This document shows, piece after piece, positions 11,701-22,371 of a stretch of 64,000 nt of DNA. Location of the stretch: assembly GCA_001692895.1 (NCBI GenBank), contig KV748193.1, positions 1,240,001-1,304,000 of the forward strand, read 5' to 3'. Position 1 is the first letter of the stretch. Every line of letters begins with the position of its first letter. Source of the DNA: Cenococcum geophilum 1.58 (Eukaryota; Ascomycota; Dothideomycetes; Gloniales; Gloniaceae). The notes under the pieces are model-generated. The model was not told where the DNA came from. It saw nothing but the letters and a program-made list of their open reading frames with translations, and made no database searches. Made by a program: the position numbers and the translations under genes.

Positions 11701-12306
11701 CATGCGGAGGCACGAGCAGGTCGTGAAGGCTGCTGGTTGACAAGGGCCGCCGACGCCAACGCGCAGGGGTGAGTCTACGGCAACGCACTCCAGGCAGCTT
11801 CAGAAGGAGGCCACGAGCAGGTTGTGGAGGCTGCTGGTCGACAAGGGGCGCCGACATCAAACGCGCAGGGTGGAGTCTACGGCAACGCACTCCAGGCGGC
11901 TTCAGAAGGAGGCCACGAGCAGGTCGTGAGGCTGCTGGTCGACAAAGGGCGCCGACCGGTCAACGCACAGGTGGAGTCTACGGCAACGCACTCCAGGCGG
12001 GCTTCATTACCGAGGCACGAGCAGATCGTGAGGCTGCTGGTCGACAAGGGCGCCGACGTTACGCGCAGGTGTGGACAATACGGCAACGCACTCCAGGCGG
12101 CTTCATGCAACGCGCAGGGTGGAGTCTACGGCAACGCACTCCAGGCGGCTTCAGAAGGAGGCCACGAGCAGGTCGTGAGGCTGCTGGTCGACAAGGGCGC
12201 CAACGTCAACGCGCAGGGTGGACGCTACGGCAACGCACTCCACGCGGCTTCATGCGGAGGCCACGAGCAGGTCGTGAGGCTGCTGCGGGACAACGGCGCC
12301 GTGTAA
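8727..12306 (+). CDS. NLR-like STAND protein: HeLo-like N-domain, NACHT, ankyrin repeats (repeat region frameshifted)
   Basis: Exons 8727-9136, 9188-10024 and from 10076; both introns are 51 bp, GT-AG. Residues 1-~140 match the fungal Helo_like_N type domain of STAND proteins (MDPLSTTASIIATLQLSSKV start). A NACHT module follows with Walker A GIPGAGKI at about 218-225 and Walker B VHIVIDALDE at about 316-325. A winged-helix-like segment (KRPLTTAEICCAL, VRLVHYTTQEYF-type) leads into ankyrin repeats from about residue 685. Such proteins act in heterokaryon incompatibility or non-self response: ligand sensing by repeats, NACHT oligomerisation, signalling by the N-domain. Here the frame stays open to 11132 (767 residues); further ankyrin units are frameshifted until an in-frame end at 12304-12306. 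The Walker A Thr/Ser is replaced by Ile, which should weaken Mg-nucleotide binding. Frame damage may be real decay or assembly error in near-identical repeats. Confidence 0.85.
11016..12303 (+). repeat. About 13 near-identical ankyrin units (~99 bp each)
   Basis: The unit starts GGCCACGAGCAGGTCGTGAG and encodes a 33-residue ankyrin repeat (GHEQVVRLLVDKGADVN...). Copies start near 11016, 11117, 11213, 11315, 11416, 11515, 11611, 11708, 11809, 11910, 12014, 12160 and 12259. Several carry 1-bp insertions or deletions, many in G or C runs, and one unit near 12105-12120 is fused by an internal deletion. The last unit ends RLLRDNGAV and a stop, a plausible ankyrin cap. Unit-to-unit identity is very high, unlike ancient ankyrin arrays, and points to recent amplification or gene conversion. 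Confidence 0.85.
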
Positions 12307-12569
12307 TTAAGCCTAATCTTCGCAACCTACCACCCCACCCGCCGCTTTAATAAACTGCCATTTTTATATATCTCGAAACATTATTAATTTGCATTAATAA
12401 GGAAATTTTCTTAGACTTAGCTAATAAATCTTAATTCGTAATTATAAAGGTAATTCTATTCTAGAAGTATCTGAATATGTTTTAGAGTTACATAAACTCA
12501 ATCTTATATGTAGGATTCTCGTACTAAACCTAAATGTAAGAAGATAGGCGATATATAAGAAAACGTACT

Positions 12570-12780
12570 GACTAACGGAATGCCGCCAAGGTTACCATCT
12601 CTTCGTTCCAGCAATTCGGGCCGTAGGAGTAGTATCTTCCCCGGGAAGCCATACCAGAAGGTGGAGGGAAATGCGATCCACACCTTCTCTAAATATCCGT
12701 AGCCGATGCTGTCGATGACCTTCGAAAGATTTGGGGGCATCGGTGGGGCGAAGACAGTTTTGTTACGCTTTATCCAACCT
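12570..12780 (-). pseudogene. Relic of an FMS1-like flavin amine oxidase
   Basis: On the minus strand the fragment reads a GWIKRNK...FAPPMPP block followed by LSKVIDSIGYGYLEKVW and an FPSTFW motif. This matches the segment of fungal polyamine oxidase (Fms1-like) proteins just before the substrate-channel region. About 90 bases further on, the family-like continuation (NCWNEEMVTLAA) is in another frame, so at least one frameshift is present. No FAD-binding N-terminus or C-terminal GG motif is nearby. It is a short orphan piece of a lost gene. Confidence 0.6.
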
Positions 12781-13436
12781 AAAGATCATCTTGAGAGGCT
12801 TAGACCGGTTCGGCTTTCTTATATTAGCCCCCACTGATTCCATTTTAGGTAGTAGGTTTTATTGCTAGGATAATAAGTCTAAGAAAATAAAGAGTGCAGT
12901 AGTGGCTTAGAAAAGAACAGGAATAGGTCTGAAGCTAGTAGAAAATACCTTATACGCCGTTGAGGCGTTCAGTTAGTTTATAGTAGCTCATTTATGCTTC
13001 ATGAATGGTTCCAGGTATTCTCGACAAATATAAAGATCTCCCGTATATTAAGTTGTAAAGGTGTTCAGATATTTATGCATAACTCACATCATTGCGAGGA
13101 CCCAAGACGTGTTACGCATTCTTCACAAGGAAAGACGTAAATAGTCTCTAATACCAGAAATGCCTCGATGGCGGTTTAAAATGGTAGTGACTTAAAATCT
13201 TGTAAAGCAGTAATTGAAACAGAATTCCACACAAATTTCCACATTGGGTTGCGCAAGCTTCCTGCATTCGGCGTAGCGCCATTTATGACCCCAACGTCAT
13301 CTTGAAGCTCTTTTTTTGCCTGCCACGAAAACAACAAGTCCTGCCTCCGGCCCACCACATAAACCGCCCACCAACCCTCTCTCTAGGCCTCTCCCTCCCT
13401 CATCCTCTACAATCCCATCTCCACCATACTACCATA
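12781..13436. other. Intergenic, moderately AT-rich; 5' leader of the FIT gene
   Basis: No gene recognised. The last ~100 bases before 13437 are pyrimidine-rich (CT-rich runs near 13370-13430), typical of a fungal promoter or 5' leader. An upstream in-frame ATG at 13302 would add 45 residues of low-complexity sequence. I prefer 13437 because the added segment has no conserved character. Confidence 0.5.
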
Positions 13437-14432
13437 ATGTCTACAAGACGAAAACCCTCACCCTCGCCCACCTACGCCGAACCCCCCCTCAACGACACTC
13501 CACTCCCCACAACGCACCCGCCGCGCTCGCCCTTCCTCCCCACCCGCCTCGAAGCAGTGCTCATCTCGCTCTACCCAGGGACGCTCCTGCTAGGCTCGAT
13601 CTTCTCGATCCTATCGCCAACCAACCGCAACGCACCCTACAGCACGCTCTCGCAGTCGCACCCGCCCGAGTTCGCGCCGTCGTACTTCGCGCAGAAGCGC
13701 AACATCTTCAACGTGTACTTCGTCAAGATCGGCTGGTTCTGGACGACGCTGGCGTTCTTCCTGTTCGCGCTGACGCACCCGTCGCTGGGCCCGCCGCTGC
13801 GGCCGGCCGCGACGCCGCGCCGCGTCCGCGCCGTCCTGCGCTATGCCGCCGTCACCGCCGTCTGGGTCGCCGTCACGCAGTGGTTCTTCGGCCCGCCGCT
13901 CATCGACCGCGGCTTCCGCTTCACCGGCGGCCAGTGCGAGTTGCTGCGGGACCCTGCCGCCCGCGAGGGCATGTCGGATGCGCGCGAGTACTTCACTGCC
14001 GCGGCGTGTAAGGTTGCCGGTGGGCAGTGGAAGGGCGGTCATGATATCAGCGGCCATGTCTTTTTGCTCATCCTCGGTAGCGCGCTGCTGTGGTTTGAGA
14101 TCCTGCCCGCACTGACGCGGGCTGAGGGCCTTAGGGACGGGCGCAGGATCATGCTTCGTGATGGGAAGGTCGCGAGTGTGGCGGTTGAGGCGGAGAGGGA
14201 GGTGCATGGTGCGAAGGGGACGCAGGAGCAGGTTACTAAGGCGGGGGTTAAGGTCGCGTTGGGGGTGGCGGCGCTCATGTGGTGGATGTTGTTGATGACG
14301 GCGGCGTTTTTCCATACGTGGTTTGAGAAATTCACCGGTTTGTTGGTTGCGTTTTCTGCGTTGTGGGTTGTGTATTTCTTGCCGAGAGGTGTACCGGCAC
14401 TGAGAGCTGTTTTGGGGATGCCTGGGGTGTAA
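13437..14432 (+). CDS. SCS3: FIT family (FIT2/Scs3) lipid-droplet biogenesis protein
   Basis: Intronless, 331 residues. FIT proteins are multi-pass ER membrane proteins; FIT2 acts as an acyl-CoA diphosphatase and is needed for lipid-droplet budding, and yeast Scs3 also affects inositol/phospholipid synthesis. The sequence shows an ~35-residue polar N-terminus, hydrophobic segments around LISLYPGTLLLGSIFSIL, WFWTTLAFFLFAL, YAAVTAVWVAV, HVFLLILGSALLWF and two near the C-terminus. The two diagnostic His motifs are GHDISGH (His202 and His207) and FFHTWFEKFTG (His293), matching the phosphatase-like active site of the family. GC content is high in the first 600 bp (third positions mostly G/C). It ends 278 bp from the convergent Rab5 gene. 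Gene symbol is by family; the alternative name FIT2 applies equally. Confidence 0.92.
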   Translation: MSTRRKPSPSPTYAEPPLNDTPLPTTHPPRSPFLPTRLEAVLISLYPGTLLLGSIFSILSPTNRNAPYSTLSQSHPPEFAPSYFAQKRNIFNVYFVKIGWFWTTLAFFLFALTHPSLGPPLRPAATPRRVRAVLRYAAVTAVWVAVTQWFFGPPLIDRGFRFTGGQCELLRDPAAREGMSDAREYFTAAACKVAGGQWKGGHDISGHVFLLILGSALLWFEILPALTRAEGLRDGRRIMLRDGKVASVAVEAEREVHGAKGTQEQVTKAGVKVALGVAALMWWMLLMTAAFFHTWFEKFTGLLVAFSALWVVYFLPRGVPALRAVLGMPGV

Positions 14433-14710
14433 TTTGGGGATCGAGTGGCATTGGCGATTGTGGTGTTATATAGACTTTTAGCCCTGCGAGCTCGAACAGT
14501 AACAATGAACGCTCAACTCATGAGAATGTGTAATTTGAAATATACACTTGTTGCATAGTATTTCTGCTATCAAACAATTGCTCCAAGAATACGCCTAGAG
14601 AAACATAGAAAGGATTTGCTGGTGACTGGAAACCAGAAAAAATATCTTTACCCGGCCAATAAGAGAAAAATGCTGACACCCGCCGCAGCCACTCCACCAC
14701 AGCGCCATTA

Positions 14711-15627
14711 TTAACAAGCACAACCCTCCTTCGGCCCTGCTGCATCCCTTCCACTCGTTAGATTTACCCTCGCCGCATCCCCCTGCCTGCCTCCAAAATT
14801 CGTCTGCCCGCCGACACCCCGCGGGCCCTTCAGACTCGTCTCCGGAATTGCGTTCGCAATCGCCGTAAAGACCTCCGCGACATTCAGCCCGGTCTTCGCG
14901 CTCGTCTCGAAAAACAGCAATCCCTCCTCGTCCGCATACGCCTTGGCCAGCTTCGTTGGGACCTTCCTCGCATCGCTATCTACACCCTCCTCGTCCTCGC
15001 CCGCGGCGACCGCAACGTCGGCGTCGTCACCCCCTGTGCTGGCGTCCGACGCACCGCTGCTCGAGCTGGCCAGATCGGACTTGTTGCCCACCAGCGCGAT
15101 CACGATGCCCGGCGAGGCCTGCCGCTGCAGCTCCGCGACCCAGTGCTGCGCCTTGGTGAGCGAGGATGCCTTGGTGATGTCGTAGACCACCAGCGCGGCC
15201 TGGGCGTTGCGGTAGTACATTGGCGCGAGGCTGGCGAACCGCTCCTGCCCTGCCGTGTCCCAGATCTCGAACTTGATGGTGCGGGTCGGGAGGTTGCATT
15301 TCTGGGTCAGGAAGGCGGCTGTGCGGCAGATTACACACACGTTAGCGCTACGAAGCTCTCCCCGAAATTGCGAGAAGGGGCGGGAGGCGGAGGGGGTGCG
15401 GGAAACGTTGCTCACCTCCTATTGTCGGCTCCTTGTTTTCTTGGAAGTCGTTGTTCACGAACCGCATCACGAGAGAGGACTAGGCGGCCGGGTTGTCAGC
15501 ATGCAGCTTCGACTAGTGCGGTCTGCGAATTGCGGGAGCTTACCTTTCCTACGGCCGCCTCTCCTAGTAGAACTAGCTTGACGCTGCTACTTGGTTTGGG
15601 CGCTGATGCAGCTCCCGAGTCCGCCAT
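14711..15627 (-). CDS. VPS21: Rab5-type small GTPase (Vps21/Ypt5)
   Basis: Exons 15627-15544, 15479-15416 and 15318-14711; introns are 64 and 97 bp, GT-AG; 251 residues. Rab5 proteins drive early-endosome tethering and fusion. Diagnostic motifs: P-loop GEAAVGKSS (residues ~22-30), the Rab5-specific switch [39 protein letters not shown] and a C-terminal GCAC (CXC) for double geranylgeranylation. Between NKSDL and the next helix lies an extra ~35-residue Ser/Asp/Glu/Gly-rich insert (roughly 134-168) in the loop after G4. I believe such inserts recur in filamentous-fungal Rab5 proteins. The first two introns fall inside the P-loop and switch I coding. No damage seen; probably an essential core gene. 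Confidence 0.95.
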
Positions 15628-16744
15628 GATGGCTAATGAGGATGAAATTGTAGGGGTGTATCAAAGGTGGTGCGTTGAGTTGCAGACTTCGTGGGAGACG
15701 TGTGGGCGAGGCGTAGAGCTTCCCAGAGCTCCCGACGGTAAGGGTTCGGCCTCTTCTGATTGTAGTGAGCTGTTGGTATTAGAGTGATGGGCTGGAGGTT
15801 GGTAGCGGCGTTGAGGCAGACGTTTGGGGTTTCATCGCCGAGACTGCAATGACGACTCCCCGGATAAGGTTGTTTGGCACTGAGGTCACGTGTAACCGTG
15901 GCGTTTCACAGCTGAATTCCTCCAATTGGGTTGGAAAGAAATCGGGATTGCTTATTCCCGGCAGCTCAGATAAGATACATTATTAAGGTTTGACATAATG
16001 TATGAAGCAAGCATGTCGTGAGATGTTGCATGTTTGGAGTTGAAATACCCTCAATTTGTGGCGTGAAGCTCTTGCTGTAATATCCATGGATTGCAGAGTT
16101 GAACGATATGACACAGCAATTAAGCCGACAGTCATGAAACAGCGTCCATGAAGCCACGAATTTCTCAAATAAGGCGGTCTTTTAATACTTATCCAACAAG
16201 ACGTTCCAGCAGATTTAACTCTCTACAACCAGGAACTTCAGTTTCGCCAGAGCTAACCGTCAAAAGGCCTCGTCATTTGTAACAAGATTAAGGCGTCCAA
16301 TAGGATCTCAGCCTGACCACGGGGTGTTCTGCATATTCGACAGGGCTGCCCTGCACCTTAATGATAACAATGTACTAGTTTTTGCGGGGTTTCCGAGTAT
16401 TTTCCGAGTAGGTACTTGATGTGACAAGTACGTAAGTACCGCTGTAAAGGCAGGCGCGCGGCTGGCACTCTCGGACCGTGCACCCAGCACGGAATATAAT
16501 CCGAGGACAAACTAGCAGGGAGAGTTCGTGTTCTGTGCAACGGGACGACAAATGGTCGGTCTACAAAATTTATATAAGAATCCTTTAATAAAATTCGTAA
16601 CGCTCATTTTGTGCATAGGGAGAAATAGTCTCTTCGAATTAACCCCAGTTTGTAAACCATTAAACACCACAATTTATGCACAACGCCCGCTAAATGACCA
16701 AACCACCTGCCAGAGCTAACACAACTTACGCATAACGTGGGTAT
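15628..16744. other. Intergenic region between Rab5 start and CFEM gene end
   Basis: Holds the promoter of the minus-strand Rab5 gene and the 3' flank of the minus-strand CFEM gene. Short frames only; no domain, repeat or RNA gene recognised. Confidence 0.5.
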
Positions 16745-18177
16745 CTAAGGTGCCTCGTGCCGTGGCTGGACTGTCCCCGGCGCGGGTAGTTCTGTCGAAT
16801 TCCATCCTTGTTGCGGCTGATTCTGCACGACTGGTGAACCTTGAAGCTCGGGACCGACGTTGTATACTGGCGCCTGGTTTTGCTGGGCAGGATGCTGGTA
16901 TTGCGATTGAGGTGTCTGTGAAGGCTGCGGAGCATATTGCGGCTGAGGTGTTTGTGAGGGTTGAGGCGTGTATTGCGGTTGTGGTGTTTGCGAAGGCTGG
17001 GGAGCGTATGGTTGGAAGGGTGGAGGTTGGTATTGCTGAGGTGATTGCTGCGGATACTGTCCCTGAGGATATTGGCCCTGGGGTTGCGGCGGCACGTATT
17101 GTCCTTGAGGTGTCTGAGGATACTGTGGCGGAGGAGCTTGGTTCACGGTGATGGTTGTGCCATTCTTTTCTAAATATCCTGCTGGAGCACTTGGAGCAGC
17201 AGCGATCTGGGCTGCAGAGGTGGCCGGGACTGCGGCCGCAGCCTTCTTCTTGTCGTTTCTGCGCTTGAGAAGAAACCAAGCAAGGGCGCCAAGGGCGAGA
17301 ACTACGACACCAACGCCGCCACCTATGCCTCCCTTGGCTCCTGCCGAGAGGCCCTTCGGGTGATATTTAGGGTTTGTGTTCGTCAGCGAGACGACCGTTG
17401 AAGAGGCAACGGTAGCTGTATTTGTCGCTTGTGTCGGGTTCGATGCTGGAGTACCCCGCGTCAGTCGAACTGAAATATAGCACAAGTAGTAATCAGGTAA
17501 GATCGAGACGAGAGAAACTAGGCCATCTTACTGGTTGTTGTAGCACTACAACTTACAGATCCACCCGTGTTGAGAGTAACTCCCCACCTATTCAACGTTA
17601 GATACATGAGTATTTTTAAGTTTTCTGCTTTGCTCCAGAAGCGCTTAGACAGCGAAGTGTCTACTAGAGGTAATAGGTTGTGAAGGTTCGACATGCGATG
17701 ATTCTTCTTGTATGCACCGAAGGATAAGAGAGAATTCTCTTTTGTTATAACTTACGTGCTACAAACATATACCGCTTCCGCAAATGCAGCTGTTTGAATT
17801 TTAATCAGTACATTGCAGCGACGTCGGCGCGAGACTGATAATTAATGCGACTCACCCTTTTCATCCGAGGCATCGCAGTTAGAGTGAACACAACAAGAAA
17901 CTTCTTTAAGAAAAGATTGACTTTGGCAGAGACAATATCCGTCAGTAGAGAGACATCCAGCCTGTGCTATCGCAGTTGTGTCGTAGATACATGGTATGGA
18001 GCAAACGGGGTAATAAGTCTGAGCCAGCGTAAAAGGGAGAATGGTAAGCAACCCTGCGAGAAAAGTAAATTGGTTTATAATTATAAGTGAGCGACGGAAG
18101 GATATGTAGCCCCAGCACAAAAGACCGCGATGGGGAGCACCCTGGATTATATTGAATGAACTCGATAGGCGCTGCAT
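16745..18177 (-). CDS. CFEM-domain single-pass membrane protein with Pro/Gln-rich cytoplasmic tail
   Basis: Exons 18177-17856, 17789-17756, 17587-17532 and 17469-16745; introns are 66, 168 and 62 bp, GT-AG; 378 residues. The extracellular part holds a cysteine pattern of the CFEM type (PVCSIPC ... GCLSTDGYCLC ... VSCCVHSNC ... VCSTWGV), with an Asp in the usual position before the CLC-like motif. A Ser/Thr-rich stalk leads to a glycine-rich transmembrane helix (about 184-205), a KRRNDKKK stop-transfer and a ~170-residue tail of Pro/Gln/Tyr repeats (QPSQTPQPQY-type units). CFEM proteins act in haem/iron capture, adhesion or signalling; this architecture resembles a membrane-anchored surface receptor or sensor rather than a GPI protein. 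The N-terminus is uncertain: the ATG at 18177 gives ~50 residues ending in a hydrophobic FLAGLLTILPFTLAQ. An upstream exon joined near a TTTCTCGCAG acceptor is possible. Confidence 0.82.
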
Positions 18178-20823
18178 GCTGAATACCTAGAAACATGGAT
18201 TCAGTGAGGGTGTAAAATACGAATTCGCCTTGCCCTGTCGTTTATGCTGAGTCCCTCGCAACTAAGCTTTTGCGAGCGAACCGGATCGTAGCGTGGCGCC
18301 GGCAACGAGAGATAGTCCAAGCAACCTTTCCTGAAAGAGAGGCAGCTGAAAAGAAAGTGCTCACCCAAAACGCAGGCACGGAGGTATTGCCTGATTTTCA
18401 TTGGCATCGGAGGATAGCCACAATAAATACTAAGGCGGAACTTCTAACCAGCCAACCCGTTTCAGGACTTTTGAGCCTCAAAGTTGGCGCTGGGATGCCG
18501 GCAATTGGGCCGAGAAGGGATCTCTGATAAGGTGTCCTTGCAGCCTTCATCTTGTCCACGAGAGAACTTTGTAGTAGCAGTACCGCGTGCTCAGAGTTTG
18601 CTGTTACACCCCTGACTGTTAAAAAATGCGGAGGATGTACAGCACAAGTCGAGGAGGCTGGTCCTCTTTGTGCTTTTCAAGCAATCTCCACGGTGGCGGA
18701 TATCTGTCCCACAGATCGGGGTCGCACAGCAAATAATGCAGAATCGATAAATTCCTCGTCTGGGAGGTGAGACAGATGCCCATGCGAGAAACAATTGGAG
18801 GAGGCCGAGCAAGGCTAGAACTTTGTTTATATCTGTTAGTCAGCAGCCAGTCAAACAGTGTAAAAATAGCCGCATTGAGGTGGTATCATTTTCGGAGAGT
18901 CGCAACTTGGCATGCATAATGGCAGGCACGTCGTGTTCATGATAGGTTCCAGGGTGGGGGATCACGACACTAAGTACTTTAGTATATCTTCTCTACACGG
19001 GTTTCTCTGTAGTGTAGACCGGCGGGCTGGGTTGAGCAAGGTTACGTCGATAGTAGTCCAGAGAGTGTCCCGAATCCCAGCGGAAAGTTGCAAGCTTCCG
19101 AGCGGCCCGCGCGGTGTGGTGTTGATCGAATTTGCCGGGACTAAAGAGAGAGGGGAAGGAGGGGTCTAAAAAGCTCGAAGCTTTGCGAGGCAGGAGGCCA
19201 GGCATGACTTGCATAAGGAAAGTACAGGGGTGGATGGGGAAAGGGCATGTTCGTGATTGCTGTCATGTGCCTGAACGGGGCGGGCCCGTCACAGCGCCAG
19301 TAGCCCCCAGCTCCCCAACGGAACAAAGTGAGGAGGTGGCTTGATGGGTGGCGTAAAGTGCGCTGTGGGACCTTGGTTTTGCGATTTCTGGCAGCACGCA
19401 AAACAGAACCTTGGGGCGGGCCATGGGCGGGCGCTGGGAGGGGCGATCAGAATGGCAGCCTTGGCATGCTGCACCTAGGGGGGCATTTGCCTTTGACAGG
19501 ACGCCTCCAGCATTGGCAACTGGGTCTGGCATCTGATCAGTTGCCTTTTCGCCCTAGAACGCAGCCACGGACCAGGTAGTCAACAAATGGACGTCCCAAA
19601 AAGAAACTCGATAATGCACAGTCCAGGCGTTCCCTTCCGGCGATCTGTCCTTCATTGCCGCGGGGAGCAAGCGATCTCTCAGGACAGCGGCCGCAACGAT
19701 ATGTTCTTTTCTCCACTTCCTTGTCGCCTAAACGGGCTGACATTGTCCATCGACGGGCACGTTTTGCTGGGGGCGAATGGGGCAATGTCAAACGCAGATC
19801 GTGCATTCAGTCCCCAAGCAGAGCCAACGCATGGGGCCGGATCAATCAATCAATGTCAAGCAAAAAAGTTGGTGGGCAGCCTTAGCGCACACGAAGCAAG
19901 CTTGAGTGCTTGATAAGTCCAGGAACACAAAGGAGCGCGCTGCCAGTCCCTGAAAGCCCGGGCGGTGCTGTGTGGCTTCCAGAGAAAGAGCGCGAGCGAG
20001 CCCTGAACCAGCGGCCCGAGGGACTACTTTTTGGAAGCTCGTTGCGCACGCACGCTGATGCTCTCGGCCTCGCTACGGCCTTGGGCGACTCGCGGATGAT
20101 GCAGCGCTCCCCGAGTGCAAGAATAGCAACGGTTTCCGCCATACACGGCCGTCCATCAGCGGCTGATGCTCCATGCTCGCTCGATGCTCGATCCCCACCC
20201 CCAAAAGTCCATGCTCCAAGGTACCCGACGTAACTACCTATCATTGATCACACTGCGCTAGTGGCCGTGGCTTCTCCCACCTGCTGCGCGACAAAGCGTC
20301 CAAATGACCAGAAAGGCCATTTCTCTCACCGAGCCCGCCCAATCTTTTTATTTCGTCAGCCTGCACGCCGCTGCGAATGCCAATCCTTCTTCCTCTTTTT
20401 TCTTCCATTTCAGCCTTTTGAAACCCCCAATCCTCACAGTCCCGGGCGCTTGCATTCGAAACCTCCCCGTCCCCGTTGTAACGCAATATCCTCAAGAGGC
20501 ACGGTTGTCGGCGGCGGGGTCCAGGACCGTTCCAACATTCCACCACCGAGCTGTCCATAATTTTTTTTGGCCTGTCCCAGCCGCTCCCTCCTGCCTACCT
20601 CCAAACAACGTCCAAGCACTGTGCTTTGCTTCTCAGCCATCACAGCCGTGCCACGGTCCTGCGTCCGCTCCTGCGTCCGCTGTCGCTTCGCTGTTCCAAG
20701 TCCACGTCTCCCGAGTTGTTGGGGGCTGTGCAACTTGATTTGACAGCATTCAAATTTCTGGCTCTCGCCTCGTAGCTTTGCACAAAGCAACGAGAATTGA
20801 GGGCCTTCTTCCCAATCGCCACC
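18178..20823. other. Long divergent intergenic region (2.6 kb), GC-rich right half
   Basis: Separates the divergent CFEM and C2H2 genes. The part from about 19.0 to 20.8 kb is GC-rich with many open but domain-free frames on both strands, which I read as chance ORFs. The stretch 20.26-20.82 kb has many pyrimidine runs and could be a long 5' leader of the transcription-factor gene. No RNA gene or transposon recognised. Confidence 0.5.
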
Positions 20824-22371
20824 ATGACCGTCCTCAAGGTATGCATTCTCCGTCCATGGGCCCGGCATCAGCATGTAAGCTGACCGCTGGCGATGCAGGA
20901 ACCGACCACAGCTCGCCCGGCGAGCCAGCACCGACTTCCTATGACCTCTGCCGCCTCCACTCTACCCTCGAAATCGCGCACCCATTCGCACTCGTTGTCT
21001 GTGGGCTCAATAAATCTGGCGCACCGCGTAACTCGAAGAAAGAGCATGTCGTCGACGGCCGCAAATAATGTCGCTGCAATGGCTGTAGCAAAGGGCGTAT
21101 CCGGGTCTGCTCTGGAGACAGGAAACCCGTCGAATCGACGCTCGTCAAAGGCTAGTCTAGGGCCTCGAGGGCCAAGCCTAAGCAACTATCCGTCAATGCC
21201 AAGTAGCCTCCCAAACAATGGTTCTGTCTTTGCTCCCTCTAGCTATGGTGCGCATGTTGCCAAGACCGGCGATGTAGTTGTTACTGACGGCCCGCCTCTC
21301 GCATCCATGCCGGAAAGCGAAAAAGGTAATGGCAAGGCGAGAATACGCCGTGCGAGCGAAGGGTCACGTCTCAGCAAAGGTGATTCCAAGAGAACAAGTG
21401 GTAGCGAATTGAGGTGTGAAAAATGTGGGAAAGGATACAAACACAGCAGTTGTCTCACGAAACATCTGTCAGTATCCCTAAGTCTGCCCTCCCGCATACT
21501 TTCACATTTTCAACCTCGAATTCCATCTTCCTCCCATGTCGCACAAAGCCGGGTAGTTTGAAGTTTCAGAGTTGACAAATAACGCAGATGGGAACATACC
21601 CCGGAATGGCAATATACCTCGAAACTACTCATCTCGAAACACCAACAAGTACAGCTTCTCGAAGCAGCATCCGTTCTTGTTGCCATGAACCAGGAAGGCG
21701 AGTCCGCTAAGGATAGTGATCACTCTTCAGTCTCGCCCGCTGCATCAGGTTCTTCGGACCTCCGCGACGACGATCTGAGTTCCACGGACACCACGCCTCC
21801 TCCACAGGTTGATGACGCCGTTGGCTCGTACTCGACAAGTCGATCGCATTTTGGACGGTCGAAACGCTTCAGCACAAACAGCAGCGCTTATTCGCAATCC
21901 TACCAGTCGACCTCGGTGTTCTCGGATAACGGCCAGGGCTATTCGTCGCACTACCGCCAATGGAGCAACGATGGGCGGCCAACTACCTCGGGCACCTCCG
22001 TCGCGGGATCTTATTATGAAGATGAGGACCAAGCGGATCTAGCCGCCGCAGTAGGCCTGCTCAGCTGCAGCTACGGAACGCCCAAGAGCGGATCGGTCAT
22101 ACTCCCGCCCGACGTACCCCCCGTCCCACCCTTACCAGCGCGCTTCCTAGGTCAAAACGCCGATTCCATCTCGGGAAGCACTACTACCCCCACGGCGCAT
22201 CAGTCATCGATACGAGGTCACAACTACTCGCCCTACACGCACGAGAGCAAGGACGTGGACATGGATAATGACAGCCTAGTCGACGAAGACGAGTTTGATC
22301 ATCACCATGCCGCGTCGCGAGATCGTATGGACGAAGACGACGACGGTGTTTTCGGCACCATGGAGGAGTAG
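20824..22371 (+). CDS. Single-finger C2H2 zinc-finger protein, putative transcription factor
   Basis: Exons 20824-20838, 20899-21467 and 21588-22371; introns are 60 and 120 bp; 455 residues. The ATG sits in a strong context (GCCACCATG) and the first exon encodes only five residues. One classical C2H2 finger lies at about 178-198 (CEKCGKGY...HLWEH; C-x2-C-x12-H-x3-H) and is split by the second intron between its two histidines. A conserved extension WEHTPEWQ...LLISKHQQVQLLEAA follows. The remainder is Ser-rich and probably disordered, with a proline stretch (PPDVPPVPPLPA) and an acidic C-terminus (DEDEFDHHH, MDEDDDG). Likely nuclear and DNA-binding; conserved unnamed ascomycete family as far as I can tell. 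No target or pathway can be assigned. The second intron donor is GTCAGT, slightly unusual. Confidence 0.85.

Noticed and set aside
13302..13436. N-terminal extension of the FIT protein
   Set aside because: In frame, but pyrimidine-rich leader DNA without conserved character; the ATG at 13437 gives a normal family length.
13316..14315. Large overlapping ORFs on both strands of the FIT gene
   Set aside because: Shadow frames caused by high GC at third codon positions.
18178..20823. Several ORFs of 80-165 codons in the GC-rich intergenic region
   Set aside because: They overlap on both strands, lack domains and have no consistent codon use; GC-rich DNA gives long chance frames.
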